From Bacteroidota bacterium (lineage in GTDB: Bacteria > Bacteroidota > Ignavibacteria > Ignavibacteriales > Ignavibacteriaceae): 6,214 nucleotides of DNA. The stretch is from assembly GCA_023406915.1 (NCBI GenBank), contig JAEXTR010000273.1, positions 1 through 6,214 on the forward strand. Reading direction: 5' to 3'. Position numbers and translations under genes: made by a program. Positions 1 to 6,101 of this stretch are shown here, one piece after another. Every line of letters begins with the position of its first letter. The first letter of the stretch is position 1. A model generated the notes under the pieces. The model was not told the DNA's origin, ran no database searches, and was given only the letters and a program-made list of their open reading frames with translations.

Positions 1-128
1 GATATCAGTAAGTCAGCGGCAAAATTATCTCTGGCAATAAAAAGCCGTAACAACAGGAAACCCAGAATCCCGGCACCCAGGATCTGCATTTTTATGTTTT
101 TCGATATTTGAGCTACAAACGCTGACAT
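1..128 (-). CDS. Unrecognised membrane protein, N-terminal fragment cut by the window edge
   Basis: An ATG at 126-128 (minus) opens a frame that stays open for 42 codons to the edge. The peptide begins MSAFVAQISKNIKMQ and then has a hydrophobic run at about residues 15-30 (ILGAGILGFLLLRLF), followed by IARDNFAADLL. A short polar N-terminus before one hydrophobic helix with a positive residue after it suggests a membrane-anchored or polytopic protein. Only a weak AAAAAGA stretch lies upstream as a ribosome site. A second in-frame ATG (residue 14, at 87-89) is an alternative start. It lies 230 bp downstream of the DUF190 gene on the same strand, so it probably has its own promoter. Too little is visible to assign a family or function. 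Confidence 0.55.
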   Translation of the reverse strand, partial: MSAFVAQISKNIKMQILGAGILGFLLLRLFIARDNFAADLLI

Positions 129-358
129 ACAATCTTTTTGGTGAAACCACTCAAAAAATAGTGAGATGCATTGATATATTCAAAAAATAGTGACGGTTGG
201 ACAAATCGAGGGATAGGTGGTACCATTTGAGGGAACATGATATCCATCATATATATTCTGATGCAGAGATTTGAGAGTGAGCAGATGCCATAATTGTGCA
301 ACCTGAACATGGGATATCAGAAGAACAATGTGAGGTATCCATAATCTTTTTATTAGTA
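129..358. other. Gene-free spacer of about 230 bp between the partial membrane gene and the DUF190 gene
   Basis: I see no convincing coding frame here. Minus-strand frames crossing it lack a ribosome site and a recognisable protein pattern. No strong hairpin followed by a T-run marks the end of the DUF190 transcript. A weak 5-bp inverted pair, GGATA (312-316) and TATCC (336-340), lies about 20-45 bp downstream of the DUF190 stop. The notable element is the pair of 14-bp direct repeats at 151-193, described separately. Confidence 0.5.
151..193 (-). repeat. Two direct copies of a 14-bp element upstream of the partial membrane gene
   Basis: TCAAAAAATAGTGA occurs at 151-164 and identically at 180-193, 29 bp apart, with the nearer copy 23 bp upstream of the ATG at 128. 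On the coding (minus) strand each copy reads TCACTATTTTTTGA. The distal copy supplies a TTTG and the proximal copy a TATTTTTTG about 20 nt later. This resembles a FCB-type -33/-7 arrangement, but with one base too many for TAnnTTTG. The repeat could be paired regulator sites, a promoter, or a local duplication. The repeat is seen directly; its function is inference. Confidence 0.5.
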
Positions 359-706
359 TTAAGGAGTTGCCGTGTAGCGGATAATCTCGGCTTTTTCAAT
401 AGTAATGAGTCCTCCACAGCCTCCATCTTCAAAGATTTTTTCAATCACCGGGATGAAGGACTCAATTTTTTTCAGTTCATCTACGATCTCAATAATGAGA
501 GGCAAATCTTCAGAAAGTCTGAGTATCTTTGCTGTATGCACCCTGCTGGTCCCACCAAACCCCATGATTCCACGAAACACGGTAGCGCCTGCAAGACCAG
601 CTGATCTTGCTTCAAGTACAATTTTTTCATAGACTGGAGTGTGATGATATTTATCAGACTCACCGACAAATATCCTCAAAAGCTTTGCCTCGCCATTAAT
701 GCGCAT
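359..706 (-). CDS. DUF190 family (PII-like) protein of a fluoride-resistance operon
   Basis: This is a complete 115-residue protein, a normal length for the DUF190 family (ferredoxin-like fold related to PII signalling proteins). Family features are clear: LLRIFVGESD near the N-terminus, YEKIVLEARSAGLAGATVFRG at about residues 26-46, the core GIMGFGGTSRVHTAKILRLSEDLP at about 46-69, then an IVDELKKIESFIPVIEKI helix and GGLITIEKAEII at the end. The start is ATG with a strong GGAGG site 4 nt before it. It begins 11 bp after the crcB stop on the same strand, so the two are almost certainly cotranscribed. DUF190 genes often sit beside or are fused to crcB, but their biochemical role is not established; a regulatory or nucleotide-binding role is inference. 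The family call is firm, the function is not. Confidence 0.9.
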   Translation of the reverse strand: MRINGEAKLLRIFVGESDKYHHTPVYEKIVLEARSAGLAGATVFRGIMGFGGTSRVHTAKILRLSEDLPLIIEIVDELKKIESFIPVIEKIFEDGGCGGLITIEKAEIIRYTATP

Positions 707-710
707 ACAA

Positions 711-715
711 CCTCC
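711..715 (-). promoter_or_regulatory. Strong Shine-Dalgarno site of the DUF190 gene
   Basis: On the minus strand GGAGG precedes the ATG at 706 by 4 nt and lies in the 11-bp gap after the crcB stop. It fixes the DUF190 start and shows that this organism uses canonical ribosome binding sites. Confidence 0.8.
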
Positions 716-717
716 GA

Positions 718-1086
718 TTACCGTTGTGAGAGAAAAAATGCCAGTAAAACAGCCCCGATGGTCAGGATCACATTCGCTGCGATATTGAACGTTGCCATCA
801 GATACTCAGTATTTCTAAGGAGATTCACTGTTTCAAGTGAGAATGTAGAGAATGTGGTAAAACCTCCGCAAAAGCCAACCGTCAGCAGCATCCGCCATTC
901 TGAGGAAAGGGTACTGCGTTCAAAAATGAAAAAGACAAGCAGACCAAGTAAGAAGCTGCCTAGTACATTTACAAGGAGGGTACCGTATGGAAAGGTTGCG
1001 GGCAACACCCGATATACGAAATTGGAGAGCCAGTAGCGGGCGGCACCACCAAGTGCGGCCCCCAAAGATACATATAGATAGTGCAT
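718..1086 (-). CDS. crcB: Fluoride channel CrcB/FluC
   Basis: CrcB (FluC) is a small inner-membrane protein that forms dual-topology dimers and lets fluoride leave the cell. The 122-residue product has four hydrophobic helices and all family signatures: LGAALGGAARYWLS (residues 8-21), PYGTLLVNVLGSFLLG (33-48, with the pore Asn at 40), and GFCGGFTTFSTFS (71-83, with the phenylalanines at 79 and 82 that line the fluoride path). I chose the ATG at 1084-1086 because the family usually starts about this far before the first glycine-rich motif. A TTG at 1104 would add six residues (MVFTQY). Neither start has a clear ribosome site. It heads a probable operon with DUF190. No fluoride riboswitch was recognised upstream. 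Confidence 0.95.
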   Translation of the reverse strand: MHYLYVSLGAALGGAARYWLSNFVYRVLPATFPYGTLLVNVLGSFLLGLLVFFIFERSTLSSEWRMLLTVGFCGGFTTFSTFSLETVNLLRNTEYLMATFNIAANVILTIGAVLLAFFLSQR

Positions 1087-1199
1087 ATACTGTGTAAAAA
1101 CCAAGTTTAATGTAAGATGTATAGAAACCCGTCTATTAAAGAATACAAAAACTACAATAATTCCTGATCGAAATGAAACAGGGTACCATTTTTAGCCCA

Positions 1200-1222
1200 A
1201 ATATATTTTTATAAAATATATT
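1200..1222. repeat. Perfect 10-bp inverted repeat made only of A and T
   Basis: AATATATTTT (1200-1209) and its exact complement AAAATATATT (1213-1222) are separated by TAT. The dyad lies upstream of the likely helicase promoter and about 115 bp from the crcB start. It could bind a regulator, act as an AT-rich upstream activating element, or form a hairpin in any transcript crossing it. Confidence 0.6.
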
Positions 1223-1227
1223 AAAAA

Positions 1228-1268
1228 GAATGAAAAAATCCGTATATTTAAGGCTTCAATTTTCATTC
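1228..1268 (+). repeat. 9-bp inverted repeat in the helicase leader
   Basis: GAATGAAAA (1228-1236) and TTTTCATTC (1260-1268) are exact complements around a 23-nt interval. The right arm ends 17 nt before the TTG start codon. The half-sites are 32 bp apart centre to centre, about three helical turns, and they flank the possible -10 box at 1243-1248. An operator is as plausible as an RNA hairpin. Confidence 0.5.
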
Positions 1269-1285
1269 ATAATAGGCACCCCCCT

Positions 1286-2962
1286 TTGATACAAACTTTT
1301 GCCCAACTTGGCTTATCAGAAAACATACTTACTGCAATCCGCAAAAAAGGTTTTGAAGAACCCACAGAAATTCAAGAAAAAATAATCCCCCTCGTACTCC
1401 ACACAGAACTTGACCTCATTGGTCAGGCACAGACTGGTACTGGTAAAACTGCTGCTTTTGCCCTTCCTATGGCAGATAAGCTGTCAACCGGGAGCAAACA
1501 CACACAAGCAATTATCCTGGTGCCTACACGCGAACTGGCGATTCAGGTTGCTGAAGAGTTCAATGAGCTGAAGGGGAATAAAAACATCCATATCATTCCT
1601 ATCTATGGTGGTCAGTCGTACGATATTCAGCTGCGTCACCTGAAAAAGGGCATCGACGTGGTAGTGGGGACGCCCGGGAGGGTTATTGACCACTTAAATC
1701 GTGGAAGTCTTAATCTGGATGCGATCTCTTTCGTGGTACTCGATGAAGCAGACGAAATGATGAATATGGGGTTTCTGGATGATATCGAGGATATCCTGAG
1801 CAAGACCGGCAAAAACCGCCGTACTCTTCTGTTTTCGGCAACGATGCCAGAGCGTATTGCAAACCTTGCAAAAAAGTTCATGAAAGAACGCGAGATCATC
1901 AAAACCATTAACAGCGGTCAGACGACTCAACTCACGAGTCAGACCTATTACGAAGTGAAGGAATATGACAAGCTTGAGGTGCTTTCGCGAATCATTGATA
2001 CCACCGGTGATTTTTACGGTCTGGTGTTTTGCCGGACAAAAAAGGATGTAGATTTCCTGGTACACAAGCTTGGTGACCGTGGATACGATGTCGAAGGTTT
2101 GCATGGCGATATTACGCAGAAAGTTCGTGAACGTATCCTTGCAAAGTTTAAATCAAGAAAACTGAACGTACTGGTTGCAACTGATGTTGCTGCACGCGGA
2201 CTGGATATTGATGACCTGACAAGTGTGATCAACTACTCTTTACCGTACGACGCAGAATCATACCTGCACCGTATCGGAAGGACCGGAAGAGCCGGGAAAG
2301 AAGGGGCAGCTATTACCTTTGTGACCCCTGATGAGTTCAGGAAGCTGAAGTATATTACTACTTCAACGAAAACGAAAATTCGCAAGGCAAAAATTCCACA
2401 GATCAACGAGGTCATTAATTTCAAGAAAGAGAAGATCAGCGCTGAATTAGCTGAGTCTCTCGCCCTTGGAACCGGTGAGGATTTTAATGAGATTGCCACG
2501 ACACTCATGGCATCATTTCCACCAGAGCAGATAGTCTCTGCACTGCTGAAGAAGCTGTACGGTAAGGATCTGGAAGTCAAAAATTATGCTGAGATTACCG
2601 ACTTTGAAGTTGATGAACTTGATCAGCCGAAGTCAAAGAAGAAAAAGAGCAGGGGCAGGGATGATAACAATCCTGTAAGGCGTGACCGTAGCAGAAAGCG
2701 TGAAGACAGAGTTGTAAGCGGGAACAGCGTGAGGTTGTTTCTGGCAATGGGAAAACAGGATGGACTGACGCCTGTTGATATTCTTCGCCTGGTTGAGAAT
2801 AAGGCAAAGGTTGATGGTTACAGAATTACCGGAATTACCATCAATGATGCTTTCTCATTTTTCAATGCATCAGAACAGGATGCCGAAAGAATTATTCAAA
2901 AACTGAATCCTAAAGGTAAAGGGAAGCGCACACTGGTTGAGCGTGCGAAGGACCGCAAGTAA
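1286..2962 (+). CDS. deaD: DEAD-box ATP-dependent RNA helicase, DeaD/CsdA-CshA type, with a DbpA-like RNA-binding domain
   Basis: This 558-residue protein unwinds RNA duplexes with ATP and probably serves in ribosome assembly, mRNA decay or cold adaptation. All core motifs are present: Q motif (F5 and GFEEPTEIQ, 22-30), motif I AQTGTGKT (48-55), PTRELA (80-85), GG (108-109), TPGR (129-132), DEAD (153-156), SAT (184-186), VFCRTK (247-252), VATDVAARGLDI (297-308) and HRIGRTGR (328-335). A lysine/arginine-rich linker (about 448-474) leads to a DbpA/CsdA-type RRM-like domain (about 480-540: VRLFLAMGKQDGLTP, then GYRITGITI). The start is TTG; no in-frame ATG exists between it and the upstream stop at 1193, and FAQLGLS follows at the usual family position. 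The ribosome site is poor (AGG at 1274-1276, then a run of six C). The symbol denotes the family; cshA is equally possible. Confidence 0.95.
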   Translation: MIQTFAQLGLSENILTAIRKKGFEEPTEIQEKIIPLVLHTELDLIGQAQTGTGKTAAFALPMADKLSTGSKHTQAIILVPTRELAIQVAEEFNELKGNKNIHIIPIYGGQSYDIQLRHLKKGIDVVVGTPGRVIDHLNRGSLNLDAISFVVLDEADEMMNMGFLDDIEDILSKTGKNRRTLLFSATMPERIANLAKKFMKEREIIKTINSGQTTQLTSQTYYEVKEYDKLEVLSRIIDTTGDFYGLVFCRTKKDVDFLVHKLGDRGYDVEGLHGDITQKVRERILAKFKSRKLNVLVATDVAARGLDIDDLTSVINYSLPYDAESYLHRIGRTGRAGKEGAAITFVTPDEFRKLKYITTSTKTKIRKAKIPQINEVINFKKEKISAELAESLALGTGEDFNEIATTLMASFPPEQIVSALLKKLYGKDLEVKNYAEITDFEVDELDQPKSKKKKSRGRDDNNPVRRDRSRKREDRVVSGNSVRLFLAMGKQDGLTPVDILRLVENKAKVDGYRITGITINDAFSFFNASEQDAERIIQKLNPKGKGKRTLVERAKDRK

Positions 2963-2980
2963 GTACTACTAACAGCGTTT

Positions 2981-3028
2981 GTGACCCGGCTTTTACTCCT
3001 CAGTTGGATACGCAAAAAGCCGGTTCAC
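2981..3028. terminator. Possible bidirectional terminator: imperfect 14-bp inverted repeat at convergent gene ends
   Basis: GTGACCCGGCTTTT (2981-2994) pairs with AAAAGCCGGTTCAC (3015-3028) with a single mismatch, around a 20-nt loop. It begins 18 bp after the helicase stop and runs into the last codons of the convergent kinase gene, including its stop. The core CCGGCTTTT/AAAAGCCGG is perfect over 9 bp. No T-run follows the stem on either strand, so it is not a textbook intrinsic terminator. It may still end or stabilise both converging transcripts. Confidence 0.5.
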
Positions 3029-5911
3029 TGCCATTTTAAGGTCTTCACCTGCAAATGGTTTTGAAAGATAGACATTGAATCCGGATGCAAGCATCACTTC
3101 TTCATCAGACTTCATAGCGTACGCAGTCAATGCAAGGAACGGCACTGACTCATAATCAGGATTTGATCTGATAGTTTTCATTGTTTCAATCCCATCCATC
3201 CCCCGTTTCAGATTTATATCCATCAAAATTCCATCAAACCTTTTAGCGAGCGACATTCTAACGGCCTCCTCACCAGAAAGTGCAAAATCAATAAGGAAAT
3301 TTTTGGGCAGTATCATTCTGACATAGTTTTGCGCGATAGTATCATCCTCTACATATAACAAATTATATTGTTTGTGAGTGTCCATAGTGATTGCCTTCTT
3401 ATTACTTTGCAAGTCTGCCGCCGGCAAAATTTCAGTATTTTGGTTTTTCCAGGATACCGGCAAAGTGATCGTAAACGATGATCCGATTCCGGGTGTGCTT
3501 TTCAGCGTGATTGAGCCATTGAGCAGTTGTACGTATCTTTTAACAATGGATAACCCCAGTCCGGTTCCTTCAAAGCTCCGGTTGTAGCCCTCGGACGCCT
3601 GACGGAAGTCTTCCCAAATAACTGCAGCCTTATCACCCGGAATCCCGATACCTGTATCGGACACGATAATCTGCACGTGACCGTTCTCTGCCATCAGGTA
3701 TAGACTTATCTCACCAACCTCAGTATAATTTATTGCATTATTGACCAGGTTATTCAAAACTTCGAGCAGAATTTTTGTATCAGTCTCGATCATGCACTCC
3801 TGTTTAGGCAGTCTGATTGACATACTAATGCCCTTGTTTTGGGCGAGAGGCTGGTACAGGTTATAGACTTCACGGAGAATTTTACTAAGATCATCCGCAC
3901 GCACCTGTGGAATGATTTTTTCAGAATCAAGTTTGGAGATGGTCAGAATTTTATTGAGGGTTGTCAGTAATCTGCTGCCACTCAGGTGAATAGTTTTTGC
4001 CATCTGTGCCAGTTTATTCATTTCACCCAATGACTCCTGCAATACAGAGGAGTACCCTAGTATCCCCACAAGTGGTGTACGGAGTTCATGACTCATATTC
4101 GCAAAAAAAGAGGATTTAATACGGTTCATCTCTTCAGCAGATTCTTTAGCCTTCCGCAGGTCATCGATCATGTTCTTCATTGCTGAGATATCTTCTTTTA
4201 CTGCCACGAAGTGAGTGATAACACCAGCTGCATCTGTAATTGGTGAAACAGTGACATTTTCCCAATATTTTTCACCATTCTTTTTCCTGTTGATGATCTC
4301 TCCTTTCCATTCGTTGCCAGACTGAATTGCCTGCCAAAGTTCATCAAAGAATTCCTTTGGGTGCTCAGTTGACTCCAAATACCTTGCAGGCTTGCCTATA
4401 ACTTCCTCAGCAGCGAAGCCGGTGAACTGCGTGTACTTTGGATTGACGTACTGAACAATTCCTGACTGATCAGTAATAACGACACTTACCGGGCTTTCGC
4501 TAATCGCCTTGCTCAGCAATTGAATCTGCTTTTGAGCTCGTTTTCTTTCAGTTACATCTCTGGTAGCACCCACTATCCTGCTTACTTTTCCGGCATCATC
4601 GATCATGTAGTTTGTTACAATTTCAGTATGGATGATCTCACCCGATTTCCTTACCTGATCAAGTTCATCCAGGAAGGAGCGTTCGGTTATTGTTCCATCA
4701 TTTATGCCTGTGATTCTACCGGGAACCGTATCCAGAAATTTTTTATAGGATTCAGGTGTAAGTTGCTTTTCAATTGGAAGTTCATTCACTTCATCTGGCG
4801 TGTATCCGCGTAACCTGATTATGGCAGGACTCATGTATTCATACCGCTGCGCATTTGGGTCGAAGCTCCAGATTACATCCCCGGTATTTTCTGCTACAAG
4901 GCGATACTTCCGTTCACTTTCTAAAAGGTCTCTTTGTTTTCGTCGTTCCTCAGTCTGATCACGGAAGACGATTACTACACCGATAATCTGATTGGATTCA
5001 TCTTTTATGGGCGCACCGCTATCAGCTATCGGGAATTCACGTCCTGACTTGGAGAGGAGCATCGTGTGGTTTGCCAGCCCAACAACCTTACCTTCATTCA
5101 CAACCCTGAACACAGGATTATCCATTATCTGTCTGGTGGTTTCATCCACAATTTTGAAAACCTCACTGAGCTGCTTCCCATGTGCTTCAGGTTCACTCCA
5201 GCCTGTGAGTATCTCAGCAATGGGGTTCATCTGCTTCACTACACCGCGACGATCGGTAGTAATGACCGCATCTCCGATACTATAGAGCGTGGTTCGGAAA
5301 AGCTTTTCAGCTGAAGTGATCTGTCTGATATAAAACTCATTATCTTCCTGATCCTTAAGGATTTTTCCTATCAGCATAGTAACAAGAGGATACGCACCTA
5401 ACACAGTTATAGCCAGCAATTCCATTGCTTTCAGCATGCTTGGTGATGGCAGGGTGAACATAAAACCCATCATGAAAACATGCACAATGATGCCAAATAA
5501 GAGCAATCTGAGATTGGTGAGAGAATCCTGAGGATTCTTTTTGTAATAGAAGTAATGAAAAGCGTACCCAATCAGGAAGGAGGAACTAATAACCAGAGAA
5601 CCCATGACCGCGCCACCACCGCCAATTATTAGCACCCGGTAGATGAGTGCAGGAAGTGCTGAGATCAACCCGGCAACGGGACCAAAGAACAGGGTACACA
5701 AACTGATGACAATTGATCTGCCATCAAAGATGATGCCTTCAGTCAATACAAAGGGCCGAAGCATTCCGATAATAGCTGCTGTTCCGAATAAAGCACCCTG
5801 CAAGATATTAGCAATCAGTGGAGATTCGATTTTCCTTTTGCGGATAAAACCGGAAAACACGCTGATAGCAACCAGAATTGCAAGGTTATAAATCAGTTCA
5901 ACAACAATCAT
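2993..5911 (-). CDS. Hybrid sensor histidine kinase: LytS-type 5TM sensor, three PAS, HisKA, HATPase, receiver
   Basis: A 972-residue inner-membrane signalling protein. Residues 1-185 hold about six hydrophobic segments and the LytS/YhcK 5TM pattern (DGRSIVISL, FFGPVAGLISALPALIYR, GGGGAVMGSLVISSSFLIGY). Three PAS/PAC units follow at about 201-320, 335-456 and 465-578, ending in RDQTEERR, RDVTERKR and KEDISAMK. The kinase core has the H-box MSHELRTP (phosphoacceptor His608), N-box LNNLVNNA (719-726), DTGIGIP (752-758), WEDF (766-769) and GTGLGLS (782-788). The receiver (about 848-965) has EDD at 855-857, acceptor Asp898, Thr929 and Lys951, so both phosphorylation sites look intact. The ATG at 5911 is preferred over a TTG 33 nt upstream (5944) because GGAGG sits 5 nt before it. 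The ligand and output partner are unknown. A second receiver protein ends 190 bp upstream on the same strand. Confidence 0.95.
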   Translation of the reverse strand: MIVVELIYNLAILVAISVFSGFIRKRKIESPLIANILQGALFGTAAIIGMLRPFVLTEGIIFDGRSIVISLCTLFFGPVAGLISALPALIYRVLIIGGGGAVMGSLVISSSFLIGYAFHYFYYKKNPQDSLTNLRLLLFGIIVHVFMMGFMFTLPSPSMLKAMELLAITVLGAYPLVTMLIGKILKDQEDNEFYIRQITSAEKLFRTTLYSIGDAVITTDRRGVVKQMNPIAEILTGWSEPEAHGKQLSEVFKIVDETTRQIMDNPVFRVVNEGKVVGLANHTMLLSKSGREFPIADSGAPIKDESNQIIGVVIVFRDQTEERRKQRDLLESERKYRLVAENTGDVIWSFDPNAQRYEYMSPAIIRLRGYTPDEVNELPIEKQLTPESYKKFLDTVPGRITGINDGTITERSFLDELDQVRKSGEIIHTEIVTNYMIDDAGKVSRIVGATRDVTERKRAQKQIQLLSKAISESPVSVVITDQSGIVQYVNPKYTQFTGFAAEEVIGKPARYLESTEHPKEFFDELWQAIQSGNEWKGEIINRKKNGEKYWENVTVSPITDAAGVITHFVAVKEDISAMKNMIDDLRKAKESAEEMNRIKSSFFANMSHELRTPLVGILGYSSVLQESLGEMNKLAQMAKTIHLSGSRLLTTLNKILTISKLDSEKIIPQVRADDLSKILREVYNLYQPLAQNKGISMSIRLPKQECMIETDTKILLEVLNNLVNNAINYTEVGEISLYLMAENGHVQIIVSDTGIGIPGDKAAVIWEDFRQASEGYNRSFEGTGLGLSIVKRYVQLLNGSITLKSTPGIGSSFTITLPVSWKNQNTEILPAADLQSNKKAITMDTHKQYNLLYVEDDTIAQNYVRMILPKNFLIDFALSGEEAVRMSLAKRFDGILMDINLKRGMDGIETMKTIRSNPDYESVPFLALTAYAMKSDEEVMLASGFNVYLSKPFAGEDLKMAVNRLFAYPTEE

Positions 5912-5916
5912 TTGCA

Positions 5917-5921
5917 CCTCC
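5917..5921 (-). promoter_or_regulatory. Shine-Dalgarno site that fixes the histidine kinase start
   Basis: GGAGG on the minus strand, five bases before the ATG at 5911. It lies inside the longer TTG-initiated reading frame, which argues that the ATG is the true start. Confidence 0.85.
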
Positions 5922-5935
5922 GGAACAGAACATCT

Positions 5936-6014
5936 GTACCACAAATAAATCAGACAATAAAATTATGATACAGAAGATTGGTGTCAGTGAATGTGATACG
6001 TAACACAAATATAC
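5936..6014 (-). promoter_or_regulatory. Possible promoter region of the histidine kinase with a TAnnTTTG box and a related second copy
   Basis: On the minus strand TATATTTG (6006-6013) matches the Bacteroidota -7 box TAnnTTTG exactly and would start transcription about 90 nt before the ATG. A TTG lies 24 nt further upstream, somewhat too far for the usual -33 box. A related stretch at 5936-5950 (plus: GTACCACAAATAAAT) matches 6000-6014 (GTAACACAAATATAC) at 12 of 15 bases. The motifs are visible; promoter activity is inferred. Confidence 0.3.
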
Positions 6015-6023
6015 CAGTCAGCC

Positions 6024-6045
6024 GCTTGACATACCGTCAACAAGC
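6024..6045. repeat. Overlapping short inverted repeats upstream of the histidine kinase
   Basis: TTGAC (6026-6030) and GTCAA (6036-6040) are complements around a 5-nt spacer. GCTTG (6024-6028) and CAAGC (6041-6045) form a second, wider pair sharing the same centre. The nested dyad lies just upstream of the TATATTTG box and could be an operator. Arms of 5 bp are short enough to be chance. Confidence 0.3.
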
Positions 6046-6075
6046 AGAAAACTGATTACCGCAAACATAGATAAT

Positions 6076-6098
6076 AAAAAAAATATCTGCAATCTGCA
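6076..6098 (-). terminator. Weak intrinsic terminator candidate after the partial receiver gene
   Basis: Four bases after the TGA stop, the minus strand reads TGCA-GAT-TGCA (6088-6098), then GATA, then eight T (6076-6083). The T-run and position suit a terminator, but the stem is only 4 bp, so it may be weak or fortuitous. Confidence 0.35.
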
Positions 6099-6101
6099 CC
6101 T

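Larger units (their letters stand above)
1087..1285. promoter_or_regulatory. Divergent intergenic region serving crcB and the RNA helicase gene
   Basis: The two genes diverge from this region of about 200 bp, so it must carry promoters for both. It is very AT-rich at 1196-1270. For the helicase, TATATTTA at 1243-1250 is one base from the FCB TAnnTTTG box and also contains a TATATT that could serve as a -10, but no good upstream box is visible. For crcB, a weak minus-strand pair, TTGTAT (1143-1148) and TATACA (1118-1123) with a 19-bp spacer, would place transcription start about 25 nt before the ATG. Two inverted repeats lie on the helicase side and are listed separately. Promoter positions are low-confidence guesses. 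Confidence 0.35.

Noticed and set aside
113..310. Minus-strand 65-codon frame overlapping the start of the partial membrane gene
   Set aside because: No ribosome site, unconvincing amino-acid composition, contains the direct repeats, and overlaps a better-supported start.
641..1036. Plus-strand 131-codon frame
   Set aside because: It lies antisense to crcB and the DUF190 start, both firmly identified; it is a shadow frame.
219..1191. GGTACCATTT at 219-228 and again at 1182-1191
   Set aside because: A 10-bp match between distant sites with no shared context; most likely chance.
1087..1200. Fluoride riboswitch upstream of crcB
   Set aside because: I looked for the conserved GGCGATG-type start and pseudoknot pattern on the minus strand and did not find it; a covariance search would settle it.
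4520..5314. Several plus-strand frames of 80-97 codons inside the kinase gene
   Set aside because: All are antisense to an intact, motif-complete coding region and show no protein family features.
5912..5944. TTG-initiated extension of the histidine kinase by 11 residues
   Set aside because: The ATG at 5911 has a GGAGG site at ideal spacing inside this extension, and the extra residues do not look like part of the membrane domain.
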